Assembly (NCBI GenBank): GCA_905220665.1
Contig: CAJNAR010000018.1
Location: 1 to 64,000 of the forward strand
Length of the DNA: 64,000 bases
Direction: 5' to 3'
DNA from: Albugo candida
Lineage: Eukaryota; Oomycota; Peronosporomycetes; Albuginales; Albuginaceae
The notes below the pieces were generated by a model. It saw only the letters and a list, made by a program, of their open reading frames with translations. It ran no database searches and was not told where the DNA came from. The translations under genes were made by a program, and so were the position numbers. Below are positions 32,472 to 44,800 of this stretch, in pieces (position 1 is the first letter of the stretch; each line of letters starts with the position of its first letter).

Positions 32472-34526
32472 ATGCAGCCCTTCAGTATGTGCGCAGTATT
32501 TCTGACTGCTCTAATGTCTATGGAGTCGCCCAGCCGAATCATTGCTTTATCTGGAATCTTCAACGTGACGTCTCAGTATTCAAAAGATTTTACTAGTTGT
32601 CATGAGTGCCTTGTTGGCACTTTGGGTGCTGCGCAGATACATTTGCTTGTGGTAAATAGCGGCTTCAGGCTCTATTGGATTCATAGTAATTCAAATGCAG
32701 AGAAAGCGTTCCTATCTTATTGCCACAAACCCTGGACATGTTATCTATCAAAACATTTGGAGCATACATATAGCCCTGATAAGTCAATATGTATGCACAG
32801 AGACATAAAAATTCCAAATGAAGAGAACGGCATTCGTTTACTGGCGAACGCGATGAATGGAGAAATGTTAATGGAATTAGCTACTTTCACAAATACGAAA
32901 GTCTCCAAAGACGACCCATCATCACTGATTAGGAAAGAAACAAATGATATTCCAGTGTTTCTTTGGAAAGACTACTCACTCCAATATGCAACACTTTTTG
33001 GACACTTGAAAAAATTTCCACTCATTGAGATGCCTAGTAAGGAAGAGGCGAGTCCGAAGAAGCGGATTTTTATACATAAAAAGGACGAACCGTTGATGCG
33101 ATGTATGGTTCTCCCCATACCACCACAAGAAGGTGTTTGTCGAGAGTGTTTGGCTATGCACAGCACAACGTTCGCCATTCGGACATTCCACCTGCTTCAT
33201 GGCTCAAAACCATCAGCTGACGTGTGCGTTTTCCTTAGTAATCATCAACCATCAGATATAGTTTCCAATTGCAAGAAGATATTCTGCCAGGCTATTATCC
33301 ACTTGAATTCAATCGATTGTCGCACAATACACAACATTTTCCCTCTAAATCATCAATTTGAGAGAGATAAGAATAAAATGACGCTGGAGGAAGTACAGCA
33401 GGTTTTACAGAGCATTGCGTACAGAAGAACGGCAAGACGCCAAACTTCAAACAGCTTGTTATCAGAAACATTCGAACCTGACGGAAGCCTCAACATACTA
33501 GGTGCCAAAGATTACTTCTGTATTGAAGTAAGAGCATTATTGCACCCAAAGCGGCGCTGTATAGATTGTATTCTCAAAGATGTGACAGGATATCATTTGG
33601 TGTTCAGCTTGTCGCTATATATCTTCCTGATTTTTACACACAGCATTCGGGATTTTTCGCAATGTAAGACATGCAAAGTTATACAGGTGCGTCATCCAGA
33701 TGACTGCGGAAAAAAGCCTGAGCACTATCTCAACAAATTAGAAGTATATCCGAAGCCATCACATCTCGATATGCGCAATGAGCTGTACGAAAGTTGTATT
33801 GCGGCGTATCAAGGCAAATATGATTATGGTTGTATCGGCTGCATCGAACATTATTTAGAAATTACAAATGCAGCTCCACTTATCGGCAGATCACCTTCAC
33901 TATTTGATGTCTCTATGGCTGCATCAAAAATGACACTAAAAGTATACTCGAAATTATCACACGAGTGTGTTGTCGCGAGAAGATGTAGTAGGATACAAGT
34001 AGTCCCTTCATATTTCTGTTCTACCCACCGAGCGTTCAAGGTTACGCAATCACGTAGAGGAAAAAAAGCCATCAAATTCAACCAGGATCCGATTCCGGTC
34101 GGTATTTGGCCCCCGCTACAGCACCAGGCTGAAGAAAACCTGAATGGGTTCATGTCACCAAGAAGCTCCGTGTCTTGGTCCGGATCGGCAGATGGTCCAC
34201 AGATATGGCCAGCGTCAAACAACATCGCTCTCGTGGAGATCAAATTCGCGGATTCTGGATCGTATGATTGTTTGAAATGCCTAGCGGAGCATACAGAGCT
34301 TTTCTTCTTTTACAGAAGCGAAGTCGAACGTAGTGGATACGTTTGGATGCGTCCTGCTCTATCAAACATCCTATCTTCCTGCGTTGGGATGCATTGCTCA
34401 AGCCTCTCTTATAATGAAAATGGAATGCAAATGAGACGCCCCGTAGGACTGCGACCAGTGATGACTACAGATATTCTATTGTCACTTGGGCTTTTTAATC
34501 AAGACAAAACAAGGGAGCGCCTATAG
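32472..34526 (+). CDS. CCG-class secreted cysteine-rich effector candidate (684 aa), C-terminus altered by a transposon
   Basis: A single-exon frame starts at the ATG at 32472. Residues 1-17 form a likely signal peptide (CAVFLTALMS). CHECLVGTLG at 43-52 is the CX2CX5G signature. CxxC pairs lead five modules at 43/46, 223/226, 363/366, 454/457 and 600/603, most with a second wider pair (CHKPWTC, CKKIFC, CVVARRC, CVGMHC). Typical blocks are CRECLAMHSTTFAIRTFHL and CLKCLAEHTELFFFYRSE. The element at 34513-36745 is inserted just before the original stop. The last four codons and the TAG at 34524-34526 come from its terminal repeat, and the former stop would be the TAG at 36773-36775. The change replaces about eight residues, so the protein is probably functional. 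It is much closer to the 58131 pseudogene than to the 26288 gene. Confidence 0.9.
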   Translation: MQPFSMCAVFLTALMSMESPSRIIALSGIFNVTSQYSKDFTSCHECLVGTLGAAQIHLLVVNSGFRLYWIHSNSNAEKAFLSYCHKPWTCYLSKHLEHTYSPDKSICMHRDIKIPNEENGIRLLANAMNGEMLMELATFTNTKVSKDDPSSLIRKETNDIPVFLWKDYSLQYATLFGHLKKFPLIEMPSKEEASPKKRIFIHKKDEPLMRCMVLPIPPQEGVCRECLAMHSTTFAIRTFHLLHGSKPSADVCVFLSNHQPSDIVSNCKKIFCQAIIHLNSIDCRTIHNIFPLNHQFERDKNKMTLEEVQQVLQSIAYRRTARRQTSNSLLSETFEPDGSLNILGAKDYFCIEVRALLHPKRRCIDCILKDVTGYHLVFSLSLYIFLIFTHSIRDFSQCKTCKVIQVRHPDDCGKKPEHYLNKLEVYPKPSHLDMRNELYESCIAAYQGKYDYGCIGCIEHYLEITNAAPLIGRSPSLFDVSMAASKMTLKVYSKLSHECVVARRCSRIQVVPSYFCSTHRAFKVTQSRRGKKAIKFNQDPIPVGIWPPLQHQAEENLNGFMSPRSSVSWSGSADGPQIWPASNNIALVEIKFADSGSYDCLKCLAEHTELFFFYRSEVERSGYVWMRPALSNILSSCVGMHCSSLSYNENGMQMRRPVGLRPVMTTDILLSLGLFNQDKTRERL
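34506..34512 (+). repeat. Left target-site duplication of the Mutator-like element
   Basis: AAAACAA directly precedes the left terminal repeat, and the same seven bases follow the right terminal repeat at 36746-36752. Mutator-like elements usually make 8-11 bp duplications, so one or two bases may have diverged. Confidence 0.7.
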
Positions 34527-34605
34527 TCACTTAACTATACTCCCCCCCATTAACAGCCAATAAGATCAATTCGTATCAATTCTACCAATCACGTAATTAT
34601 TATAG
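34513..34605 (+). repeat. Left terminal inverted repeat of the MULE
   Basis: It pairs with the reverse complement of 36640-36745 with several mismatches and small gaps. Its first 14 bases supply the end and stop codon of the CCG reading frame. Confidence 0.8.
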
Positions 34606-36540
34606 TCGCGGATAGTGATTGCGATCCTGAAGGGGGACGACCATGTGTTCCGACTTCATTTGGCTCGTCAGCTTCGAAATTTTCCGTAGGATTCAAGACC
34701 AACAGTGCTGTCTGTAGCTGCTCTTGCTGATGCGGATCGATTTCTGCATGGCGACGCGCAATTGATTCGATTATGTTTTCGAACACATGTCCCACAGATG
34801 CAGGAGCTTGATGAAGTGGCCGCTGCAACGATCAGTGGCGGTCAAAGTCAGAAACCGCCAGCGAAGTGGCTTTTGCAATCATCGCCCGCAGCTTATGCTC
34901 GCAATAGAGTCCCATTGACTTGACAAAGGCCCCATAACACAATGTCTGGGGACCAGGCTGTATGGCAAGCTGGTACTTTCCGGGAACCTAAAACATCAAA
35001 CATCCATCACGTAGAAAAAGAAAAGAAAGGATTGCTATCAGTTGATTTGCATTGATTACCTTAGACAGAGAAATGACGAGATTTTCTGAACAACTGCAGA
35101 CCAGAAGTCTGCCTGCAAGCGTATCAGTACCCTCAACATCTCCACAGTAATTAGCAGGCTAATCTCAATCGTTCGTTCCTTCCCAGAGAGCAAAAGTTTA
35201 CCACAAACCTCGTTGAGATTGACTGTGGATACTGCAATCCACTGTCCAGAAATGCATGACTTCCTTCGACTCTTGAAGTAATAGCATGACAATAATGTGC
35301 AACTTTACTAATCCACGCAATCACAAAATGCTGTCTGTGCCGTTGGAGCCACGTGGATTCGAGATAATTTACCTCTGGAGGTGACACGCTTTCCCTGATG
35401 CTTCTTCAGCGGTCCACGAAGATTATCCTCGTCAGCAGAATTGCACAGTGACAGCGACAGCTTCCAGAACTCACTATATGCATTGTCTCTTTGAAAGTGT
35501 GCTTTGCAATTGGCCTGCACCTTCTTGTTAATATGACAAAGGCAAATTAAAACTGAAGTATCCGGAAAGGCATGTTTTATGCCACAAATGAGGGCGAGTT
35601 CTTGGTTGACGACCATCACCACTTTGCGCCCGTCAATCATAGCGCTATAGCAATCACGAAATCTTGCAAGGGCTCAAATATAATCGGGCTCGCTCTCCTC
35701 AGAGAGGAAGCAAAACGAAAGTGACGTGGTTTGATTTGTTCATGTGACGCCAACAGTGTGAAGAAGAGGCATCTTGTATATGAAACCAAACGCGTACATG
35801 CACTTAGGCATAATTGGATGTCTCTTTTCAATGCGTACCTATTAGTCTTGTATGTCGAATCCATGATACAGACGGAATTTGCACAAAAGATGCGAGCTAG
35901 TAATACAGACGTGTTTGGGGCAATAAACACACACCGGAGTTTCCCATCTTCATGCTTTCGAAACCTGTAGTAAATTCTCTCCTATTCTGGTAATTTCATT
36001 AGAGATTCAATAGATCGACGTCCATTGAGTGTGAAATGCGCTCCTAGTTCATGTGCACACTTTTAGGTTTGGTTGCTAGATGCGCTTCGTAGAAAGGACT
36101 TTGACTACCTTTTGCTTAATGTTTTGTATATTCTGCCAGACAGCCTGGATCATCCGGCGGAGGGTTGCAAGAAGTACGCGCGGAGATGCGCGAGATTAGT
36201 TCATGTTGCAACCATATTCTCCTTCTCGGAATTAAGCGCTCTGTTCCTCGTGTAGGCTGATGCATCAGTAGCGTTATCATGTTCATGATGTTCGCAGTTT
36301 CTAACCACAAGGTCCCGTTCCTAGCCCGATTGTGGGTGTTCTGGATCTTTGATCCTTTAAATAACAGCCTGCCATGTACAGCCAATTTTGATCGTCGAAG
36401 TATTTCGTACGACGCTTTTCGATTTCCCATAGCGTCCCCGTGCACGCATCACAGACAAACCTTTAGGATTTCGCCCGTTTTGCTTTTTTTTGAGCGAGCG
36501 CGACTCCCAGCGTACCCGTGAAGTTTAGCTAAGGTCTTGA
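34589..36540 (-). pseudogene. MULE transposase, broken
   Basis: Read on the minus strand from right to left: a FAR1-like DNA-binding segment (36530-36250, GYAGSRARSKKSKTGEILKV and GTLWLETANI); the MULE catalytic core around 35930-35640, with MDSTYKTNRY holding the first catalytic Asp; then 35640-35400, where VVNQELALICGIKHAFPD replaces the usual V-T-D-R/E-x-A-L, so the second Asp is Asn; the CHINKKVQANCKAHF helix; the SRVEGSHAFL region near 35260; and a C-terminal NEVGTHGRPPSGSQS tail near 34650. Frames change several times and stops interrupt it, so no functional protein is made. Confidence 0.75.
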
Positions 36541-36639
36541 CATAACTCTCCGCGACTTCGATTCAGGAATAGGACGCGTTTAATGGATTTTGCATTGTGG
36601 TGGGTTCGTGGTGGATGTCAGCGAAGGTCGTTTAAATAT

Positions 36640-36745
36640 AATAATAATTATTACGATTGATAGAATTCATACAGAATGATCTTATTGGCTTTGAATTGGG
36701 GGGATTGAGAATAGTTAAAGGGGTCTGTGATTATAGGCGCTCCCT
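36640..36745 (-). repeat. Right terminal inverted repeat of the MULE
   Basis: Its outer end reads GGCGCTCCCT on the plus strand and mirrors the left end. It is followed by the AAAACAA duplication at 36746-36752. Confidence 0.8.
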
Positions 36746-37656
36746 AAAACAAAGGCACCCAGAGAACAGATATAGTGAAAGTATACCAACTTAGTGAATC
36801 AATAATTCTCTAATGATCAATTTCAGTCATTTTGAATCCTAACTATCTGAAAAATGTGCTCTAAATGCTTGAGATGACTCCGTAGTACAACCAACGGCTA
36901 TTGGACACTGAAAAGTATTTAGTAAAGCTGACCTGATACATCAAGGGAACAGTAACTGTAATCTATAGAAGACTACGCGAATCTATGATGACCGGGGAAG
37001 GAAAAAAGTACGAGTTTTTGGACAAAGCAACTGTCGGATTACCCATGCATAAGCCAATCTTACGTATCCATGAATAGTTGAGTCTCTATATAGTTTGATC
37101 ATATAAAAGAGGAACATGATGAAATTAAAACTAGTCACATGTCAAACACATTATATATCTCGTTGCTAGCTAAATCACCCTTCGTCTCTATGGCATCCAT
37201 TTTGCATGTGGTGTAATTAACAACAATGCTATATAGCAAGTTTAGGATTTATCATCATCATTCATCGATATAATGATGCGACACACTGATTCATCTTTAT
37301 CGGAGGGTGGTAACACCTTTTTAATTATTTCTCGTCACCAAGCACGTGGAATGGTCCATTTATAGCCCATATCAATCAGCCATGATGATACTTGGCATTT
37401 AAGACATAATATTTGAAGACATGCGCAGAATCACTTGTTAAAGCATGTCAACGGCCAAGCCAATATGCCTTTGATCGAGTTCGCTAGTCGTTTAACCTAT
37501 ACAATAATATTCTGCAACGGTGCAAACGAGATAATCTAATGGACTCTTTTGCTATTTAAGTTTGCGACAATCATAAGTCCGCACATCTGTTTCAATTCGT
37601 TTGTTCGAATCGACAGCAAAAACAATCTAAAATATGGTCATCATGTTCAGATAGAA
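36746..37656 (+). repeat. 3' flank shared with the CCG pseudogene locus (segmental duplication)
   Basis: This stretch aligns in order with about 60173-61160. It opens with the displaced end of the 32472 reading frame. Clear shared patches are CAACGGCT...AGTATTTAGTAAA...TGACCTGAT (36894-36938 against 60307-60355) and CGTTTAACCTATACAATAA...ATGGTCATCATG (37492-37645 against 61005-61160). The alignment stops where the copia element begins at 37657. Confidence 0.6.
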
Positions 37657-37891
37657 TGATTACGTCGAAGAAGGACGAAAACCTACATACGAAACGGCAC
37701 GGGATGCGACTGACGACACAAAGTTTCCTCTTCTATTATCTGCATAAATATTAAATGCGTTAGGACTACAGCCAGCAGATTGTTTGCTGAGGAACTCACG
37801 GAACTTTAGCACTTAGGAACACGCGTGTGTGGGAGCTTTGGATAGGTATAACATAAATGACAGTATACCTTCTTTTATCACAGTCTGATCA
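37657..37891 (+). repeat. 5' LTR of the copia element
   Basis: It starts TGATTACGTCGAAGAAGGA and ends near TCTGATCA. It aligns over its length with 41565-41802, sharing for example TAGGAACACGCG and ATAAATGACAGTAT. Confidence 0.75.
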
Positions 37892-38250
37892 GTTTATGAG
37901 CCCAACTAAGAGTCACGACGACACCGGCAACATCGCACAGACCCCGCCAGCTAACAGTTACGAAAGGGCCGTGACGGCGCCTTCTGTAATTGTCGAAAGA
38001 GCAGACCACGACAGGAGATGGGACGTGATTGAAAGAATCCTCAAGATGCACATGGGTCTTGAAGGTCACATGTAGCGCATCAATGCGTCCCAGATGCAAT
38101 TTCTAGGTACGATCGAGAGCGGTCTCGTCAGCTGTCTGATCGGAGATACATGAGAAACGCTGGCCTAACTCGCCTCCGAGGTGACAAGTAGCCCACGTTT
38201 AGCCACTCGGACCTCAGTATGTTGTAACGGAGCCGCGACAGCGCTTTCAC

Positions 38251-41200
38251 ATGCAGAAGGGAAAGAAGCACAATCTATGGGTAATGGAGCCTGTCTGTCC
38301 AGTGCCGGACGTGCGTCAGCAAAAAATCGCTATTGAAACCTATGACAGGAGAGAATTGTACCCTGGGTTCAGATCGGATGTTTTTTTGATTGGGGGCGAA
38401 CATCCTAAGATAGGTCACGATGACCCAACAAGCGTGCTTCTTACCTGATTCGAAGAAGTCAAGGACGATTTGCTTGGACACAAAATCAGTGGCACCACAG
38501 AGCGCCAAATCAACATGTAGTTGGATGTGTGTTGGAAGCAGCTACCCACAATAGACCACGACATAGAAAGGCTACTGCAAACTTCCAAGAACACGATCAC
38601 CACAGTCGATACAGCTCTTTAGGGCGAGTGAAGACCCTGGGCAAAGCTGTCTAGAACACCATCTCTACTTGATTACGGCCGGCGACGCATGTGGTGAAGC
38701 GTATCAACAAGTGTTCGACAACATCGTGCGCTATGCGTCAGCAGACTCTGGAAATTCAGTCAGGATAATTACAACAATTTGAGGATGGACTAACTGCGAC
38801 AAGCCGAGGAGCTCGCCCATTTTGCACAGTATGTAGAGCTTGAGACGCGCAAGGGCCGTGAGCAAGGACATCTTATCCTAGATCATATAGACGAGGTGTC
38901 AACAAAGAAAGAGATGTGCGCGTGTTTTATCTGTGGAAATCCGAGGCCATCAAAGCTGATTGTCGCAGCCGGGACAGAAAGAACCACGGTGGACATCATG
39001 AGAGAGGTGGTCCCGATCTCGTATTGTCTGACGACGATTTCGGAAGAAAGATCAAGAGCCCGAAACCCAAAGAAAAGAGCACGGATCTGATGCCCGATGC
39101 AAATAATGAACAAGACGAGTGAACTTAGGATTATGGCTCAAGTCAACACCCTGTGTGCGACGAAAGCTTGTTGAAGGACGCAATGAGCTGAGACTCTAAT
39201 GTAACATGGCGAATGGAGAAACGTTTGGGATAACAAGAGTCGGAAGCGTCCGCCTGTGCGTGATGGCAGAGAATTCTTGGCTTTAACGAAGGACAGTGCT
39301 GCAAAGAAGTGTGAACTCTTCTTGATGTTTTTCGAGAAGCGATGAAATTTTCGTAATCATGTACTAAGGACGGACGGTGAGGGCGAGAATTGAAACGTTA
39401 ACCTGGCTGAAAGTGCAACGGCGTTTCCCATCAGTTATCCCAATATCGTACCCAAGCGTCCAAAGGGAAGGCAGAGCGCATGCATCGCACCGTTCTGAAT
39501 ATGGCGCGTTCCATGATCTTTTCAAGCCAGTTATCTTATGGGGTGACGCCCTCGATTACAAAAACTACACCCCACGAAGTCAAACCTACGCTGCACATAG
39601 CCACTCCAGGTGCTTACCTGTTTAGCCCCACACCTGCTCGACGTAGTGGTTTTCGTCTCCGTTGGCACAGTTTTCCATGAACCACGCAATAACTCAAAAT
39701 GCTATATGCATATCTATTAAGATATTTGGATTGGAAAATGATCATGATAACAAGCTTACCAGGACGAGTTGAGATAGCTGCATCGAACCGCAGCATGTCA
39801 AGAATATTTCGGCTCTCATCGATGAGGAGAACATCCAGCTCCAGTGTAAACTACAACGCATCCAGCAAGCCGTCCCACATGAACTGAGTTAACGACCCTT
39901 GCAGCGACGACGACGGCACCATGTGCTTCAGTGTAGGGACCGGTACAGAAAGCACCGTCTAACTTGCGCTTCAACCAGTCAAGAGAAAAAACTGGACGCT
40001 CTCTTCATATGGTATGCAGACGTAGGACGCCTCTGCGCTAAAAGAGGCAGTAAGAAACTCCAGTGCTGTCAGCCACGTGTATGAACGGGATCCGAAGAAC
40101 TACGGCAAAGCAATGTGAAGATCGAAAAGAAAGGAATGGCAAATTGCAATGCACGAAGAATTAGAAGCGCTTCAAAGCAACGACGTTTGGCGCCGCATAA
40201 AACGTCCAGTCGGTATCAATACACCCCACACAGAGTAGGTGTACAAGATGAAGAAGACTGCCGATGGAGATGTTAAGCGCTTAAGAGCACGACTCGTAGC
40301 GCGTCCGAAAGCGATCAAGGAAAGTGTTGGAGAAGACTACGGCCTTACATTTGCTGCCGTCACGGACATATTAATAGTCAAAGTGATACTGGCTCTCGGG
40401 GCTACGTGGAGGGTCGGTGTAAATAATGGTGACATCTCTAATCCCTACGTGAAGGACGACCAACCAGCTGAACTCTATGGTCGTAAGCAGCGACACTTTT
40501 GAGCTACCTTGTCGGACTTGAATAGTCAGGAAGGCTGTGAAGCCAACGGCTACATACTCAACTGACAGAATCGGTTTTAAGCAGTTCTAATCGTACCTGT
40601 GCGACGAGAAAGCTGCTGACCATTTTTTCGCGAGTCTTGGTAGCCTGTGCATCACACATTCAGGTCCCGAGAGTAAATTTTTGGGATACGAGTAACTGTA
40701 GACGACGATGGCAGTTTCATGCTCGACCAAGAAGGCGCCTTCGACCTTCTGAGAGACGACGGACGGAAGATGCGAACTCGAAGCCCGTGCTTCTATTGGG
40801 TCAGACTTTTATGAACTTCCATCAGTAGACGGCGCGCTGATGATCGCAGCAGACGGCGATGGCCCAAGCATACGAAGTTTTTTATTTCACATTGGAAGCT
40901 TAGACATTGCGGTCGATGATCATAAAGACGACGCTACAGACGCACCAGCCACGCATCCAAGATTATAAGCTTGAGGGTACCCGTAATTTCACTGGAATGA
41001 ACCGAAAGAAGAGCGCGGGAAAGCCGGTAACTCTGAGGTCCTACTCGGATGCAGATTTTGCCGTCGACAAGGCAAATTATAAGTCGCTAAATGGAGGAAT
41101 CATTCTCCTAAAGGGCATGGCAGTAAGATGGGACACCAAGAAGCAAGGTGGCCTCTCTCTCTTCATGATGGAAGCGAACTTTGTCGCCGCGTCGGTGTAG
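38251..41200 (+). pseudogene. Copia gag-pol polyprotein, broken
   Basis: Fragments in order are as follows. Gag (about 38310-38800) has YDRRELYPGF. The zinc knuckle (38916-38990) reads across two frames, with IKADCRSRD. Integrase (39377-39620) has RTVLNMARSMIFSSQLS, then WGDALDY in another frame. RT (40239-40500) has KMKKTADGDVKRLRARLVAR and GEDYGLTFAAV, with the following DV block degenerate. RNase H (40960-41200) has SYSDADFAVD and DTKKQGGLSLFMMEANFVA. Stops and shifts separate all parts, so nothing functional can be made. Confidence 0.8.
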
Positions 41201-41564
41201 CCATGCGAGCGGCTTGCCATAGGACGAAGGCTATACAAAATTGACATGACGCTCAAACTGCATACGACGCTGTACGTCAAAAAACAAGCCGCCGTCAAGC
41301 AGCTAAACAGTGAAAAATCGTTTCTGAAGGCTTACACATCGATGTGCGTTTGAAGTTTGTGCGTGACTACGCGAAACGGGGGGGGTAATAGTGGCAAGGT
41401 ACGTGCGGTCGGAATTGCAACTTGCAGACCTAACGACGAAGGCCGTGAATGCGAAAAAGCTCGCGTCATTTTACGAGTTGATGAGCTTCAGAAGTAATGC
41501 AGAGGCCAAAATCTCAAAAGGAGAAGCGGTGGTGCCGCAGTCGAGGAGGATTATTCAGAAGAAA

Positions 41565-41802
41565 TGAGTGTGTCGAAGAAGGAAGAGAGCCTACTAACGA
41601 AACGTACGGATGCAACTGACGGTACAACCTTTTTATTCTACTATCTGCATATAATAGACAAGGCGTTAGAACTACAATCAATCGATTGGTAAGGAGCTTA
41701 CGGAGCGTTAGCAGTTAGGAACACGCAATTTTGTGAGTTGTAGGTAGGTATGATATAAATGACAGTATCTCTTCTTTAGATTTTTTATCACAGTGCGAAC
41801 TA
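41565..41802 (+). repeat. 3' LTR of the copia element
   Basis: It starts TGAGTGTGTCGAAGAAGGA, directly after a purine-rich tract, and matches 37657-37891. Confidence 0.75.
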
Positions 41803-44800
41803 TTTTTGAGCACATCCTTCATTGTCTTCAACGCTAACAATTATAAAAAAAACTCTTTCCCCGATGAATTATTACGACGTACACGTACTTAGTAAGAAAG
41901 CTCTCTCTCAGCCGTGAGAAATAGTATTCATTAACCCTCTACCTGGAAATCTATCGAAGCTTCCGAAATAAGCGCAACTACAACTACTTTGGCTGGTATT
42001 CAAAGTATGCATGGTACCATCATTATTTGATGACCAGTGAAACGCATATCTCATAATATTCTCATCTCATATGGATCAGGGAAGCAGAACTAGAAAAAAA
42101 GTGAATGGTTTCATCGTCTATCCTTTTTCTCCATCAATATGAGTTTTGAATTGCCCTATTCAAATAATGAACTCTTTAAGGGGTGAATTTCGTTAAACTA
42201 GAAATCCTGCTGGGTAACACACTATTGGTTGACGCATCATGGCCACCGTGATGATGTGAAAGCTACTCAATAGAATTCGGCCCAATTGCGGTTTCTGTAA
42301 TAGACCATTGGAAGTAACACTGCTTTGTCGCTAAGAAGAAAAGTAAGCCCCAATAGTGCTCAGGACATCAAATGTCCCCGTTTGGAGCTCGTGTCCAATT
42401 CGAAAGTTTCTTGCCTGAATAAAAAGACAACACAAAACACTCAATTTTGTGGACCTCCCAAAAAAAAAACAGTTTATTCATTACAAATTCAGAATTTGCG
42501 ACCTTTGGAGCGATGCTACTCTAGACACCTCTATTACGAAACTGAATAGGGTACGAAGATCTCTCTCACGTAATGCGAAATGATCGAAAATAGATATACT
42601 CTTTTTATCGTGTTATGTTGTAAAGCTCCCACACACAGCTCGATGCGATCCTCTTGGTAACTAGTTGCTTGATGGACTATCTGCAGTCTCATCGGAGAAA
42701 ACTAAATAATGAGGGTCAGCGACAGCGCCATAATCAACGTGAAGAAGATTACAGTAATAGTCAACAACTAGAGGACCAGATCGTTGTGTCTCGAAGAAGA
42801 ATTCCGGCAGTGAGAGCCTCTGGCTACAAGTATGAGAGTTTCAGGAGTATTTTTTACAATGAGACGGAACACAAAGAAAAGGAGATAAATACCATAGAGA
42901 CACAGCAGGAAGCAATTACACACGAAATGTAGCAATACTGGGCTCAAATGCAGAAAACCGGTGCCCCAAAATCGAGCTAATAAGAAGCAAACCCACCTAG
43001 CGACGGAGCCTGAGAAGATTTTAGTATTGGATCGCTGAATCCAGCAAGATCTGTTTAGAGCCCATTTCTTGGGGCAAATAAGTTGTGTTGTAGGTGAACT
43101 TTCAAGAAACTATGAAGGAGATCAAAGGAATTAGCAGATGTACATGGTTTGTACAAATGCGGAAATGAATTGATTTCATGTATGGTGAATCCGCCAAGTG
43201 CACAGACTTGTTGAAATAAAAATATGATGTACTGTACATCGAATCCTTGCAACCCATCCTTACGATCGTGCTAAAGCACTCACCATAGGACTCATTTTCC
43301 GTGGCTACATCTATACAATCGAGAGAGGCATCTTGATTACCGGCTTTGATTCAACACAATGATCAAACATGCTGGCTTTCTTGATCGTATTGCTTCTCTC
43401 GTGATCAATATTCCGAGTACAGGACAGGATAAACTAAGTTTTGGACTCAGAATTGGTACTCCGATTTTGATGGAAAGTGCGCCAACCAGGTGTTACAACC
43501 ACACATTGCTTCCACATCCACACTTCCGGATATGGATTCCCTTAGCAGTATCAACCAAGAGATCTCACTATCGTCGTTTGTTTGGATTGATCAGGACCGC
43601 GTCTTGCAGCTTGTTCCGATCTAGCATTTCTGTCAAAGTGATCTTTTAGCGCTAGTTATAAGTTCTCTTGTGGATCGCTGATCGCTGACCACTTCATAGA
43701 AATCAAAATGGTGAGTAGATTCGGCGCTCTCGCTCAATTTTTTAAAAATTGAAATCTATAGATTACACTTATCGTCATATAGCGCATACGCTGACACAAT
43801 CGCGAGATGATACAATCACATTATGCTCAAAGCTTACTTGGCCGCAGTCACGCACAGCGAACTCGTAGATTGATGACGATTCGAATAGGCTTTTAACAGT
43901 TTGTTCCTAATCAAGCAATTAGGAAGGGAACATAGGAGAAAGGAAAAAGGCTTATTCGATGCAATTTATTTTCTATAAAGACGCTTCGACCATCGCAAGC
44001 TGTTGCATGATCGATACCGACCATGGAGCTCTGACTTCTTCAATATTTCCACAAATTCGTCTATCCAACTTTTCTACGGAATTGTGTTACTCAACATAAT
44101 CTGTTACAAGTTCGTTACACGTAGTCGTTGCTGACTTTCTAGTTTCAAAATTCTAGTTTGAAGCCGTGCATCACCTTCGTGGAGACAGTCATTTTGAGCT
44201 TTGAGTTCCTGGAGCTCACCGCAACTTCGCTGTTGTTGCTGTGCTACTTCCGTGCGGGTCGCTACTTCCTGACAAATTTTACTTTCGGCCAAAAATCCTT
44301 TTCCCCAGACAATTTCTATTGATTGTATCAACATCGGATTCATTATTTTAGAGAACTGTTAGCGTTGCAGCAATTTGACTCGATGAAGTGTTGCGTGAGC
44401 TGAAGGTGTTGACATTCTGCGGCTCATTTGATATACCATGACTCAATATAAGACGAGATCTGAATCAAATCAAATGAGTGGACCATGGAGTATTAATCGG
44501 CAGCGCTCTTGGTACCGTTTCCAACGCCCATTCTTCATACATGCACCAGCTTGCTCCATTCTGATGAAAAAGGAATGTCCGCAACACTGGACAATAGTAA
44601 CAAGTTATGGAGATAATCAAGAAATATGATGCATGAGCAGATAACTCGTCAACGTGCCTTCGTTTACGTTATTAGTCATCTCAACGGAATGTCTATTCTT
44701 TGGCCGACACGAATTCTGCGCGCCGGCACAAAAATAGTTCTCTGCCAGAGGAGATAATTACGAAAATCATCGCTGACTCTGAACTGAGTCTAGTATGAAT

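Larger units (their letters stand above)
34513..36745 (-). mobile_element. Mutator-like (MULE) DNA transposon inserted in the 3' end of a CCG gene
   Basis: The 2.2-kb element has long terminal inverted repeats (34513-34605 and 36640-36745, both opening GGGAGCGCCTATA and sharing AGCCAATAAGATCA). It is flanked by AAAACAA on both sides. The minus strand encodes a broken MULE transposase. The paralogous site at the CCG pseudogene (60163-60180) lacks the element and shows the uninterrupted order, which confirms both the ends and the orientation of the insertion. The transposase is broken and the element probably can no longer move on its own. Confidence 0.85.
37657..41802 (+). mobile_element. Ty1/copia LTR retrotransposon, decayed, both LTRs present
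   Basis: LTRs of about 235 bp bracket a broken gag-pol on the plus strand, in the copia order gag, integrase, RT, RNase H. A purine-rich tract precedes the 3' LTR (41544-41564). A matching target-site duplication was not found. The numerous differences between the LTRs and the broken frames indicate an old insertion. It lies in the 3' flank of the CCG gene at 32472. Confidence 0.8.

Noticed and set aside
33851..34243. 130-codon minus-strand frame inside the CCG gene
   Set aside because: Antisense shadow of the cysteine-rich coding frame; the same shadow appears at 59685-59903 in the pseudogene.
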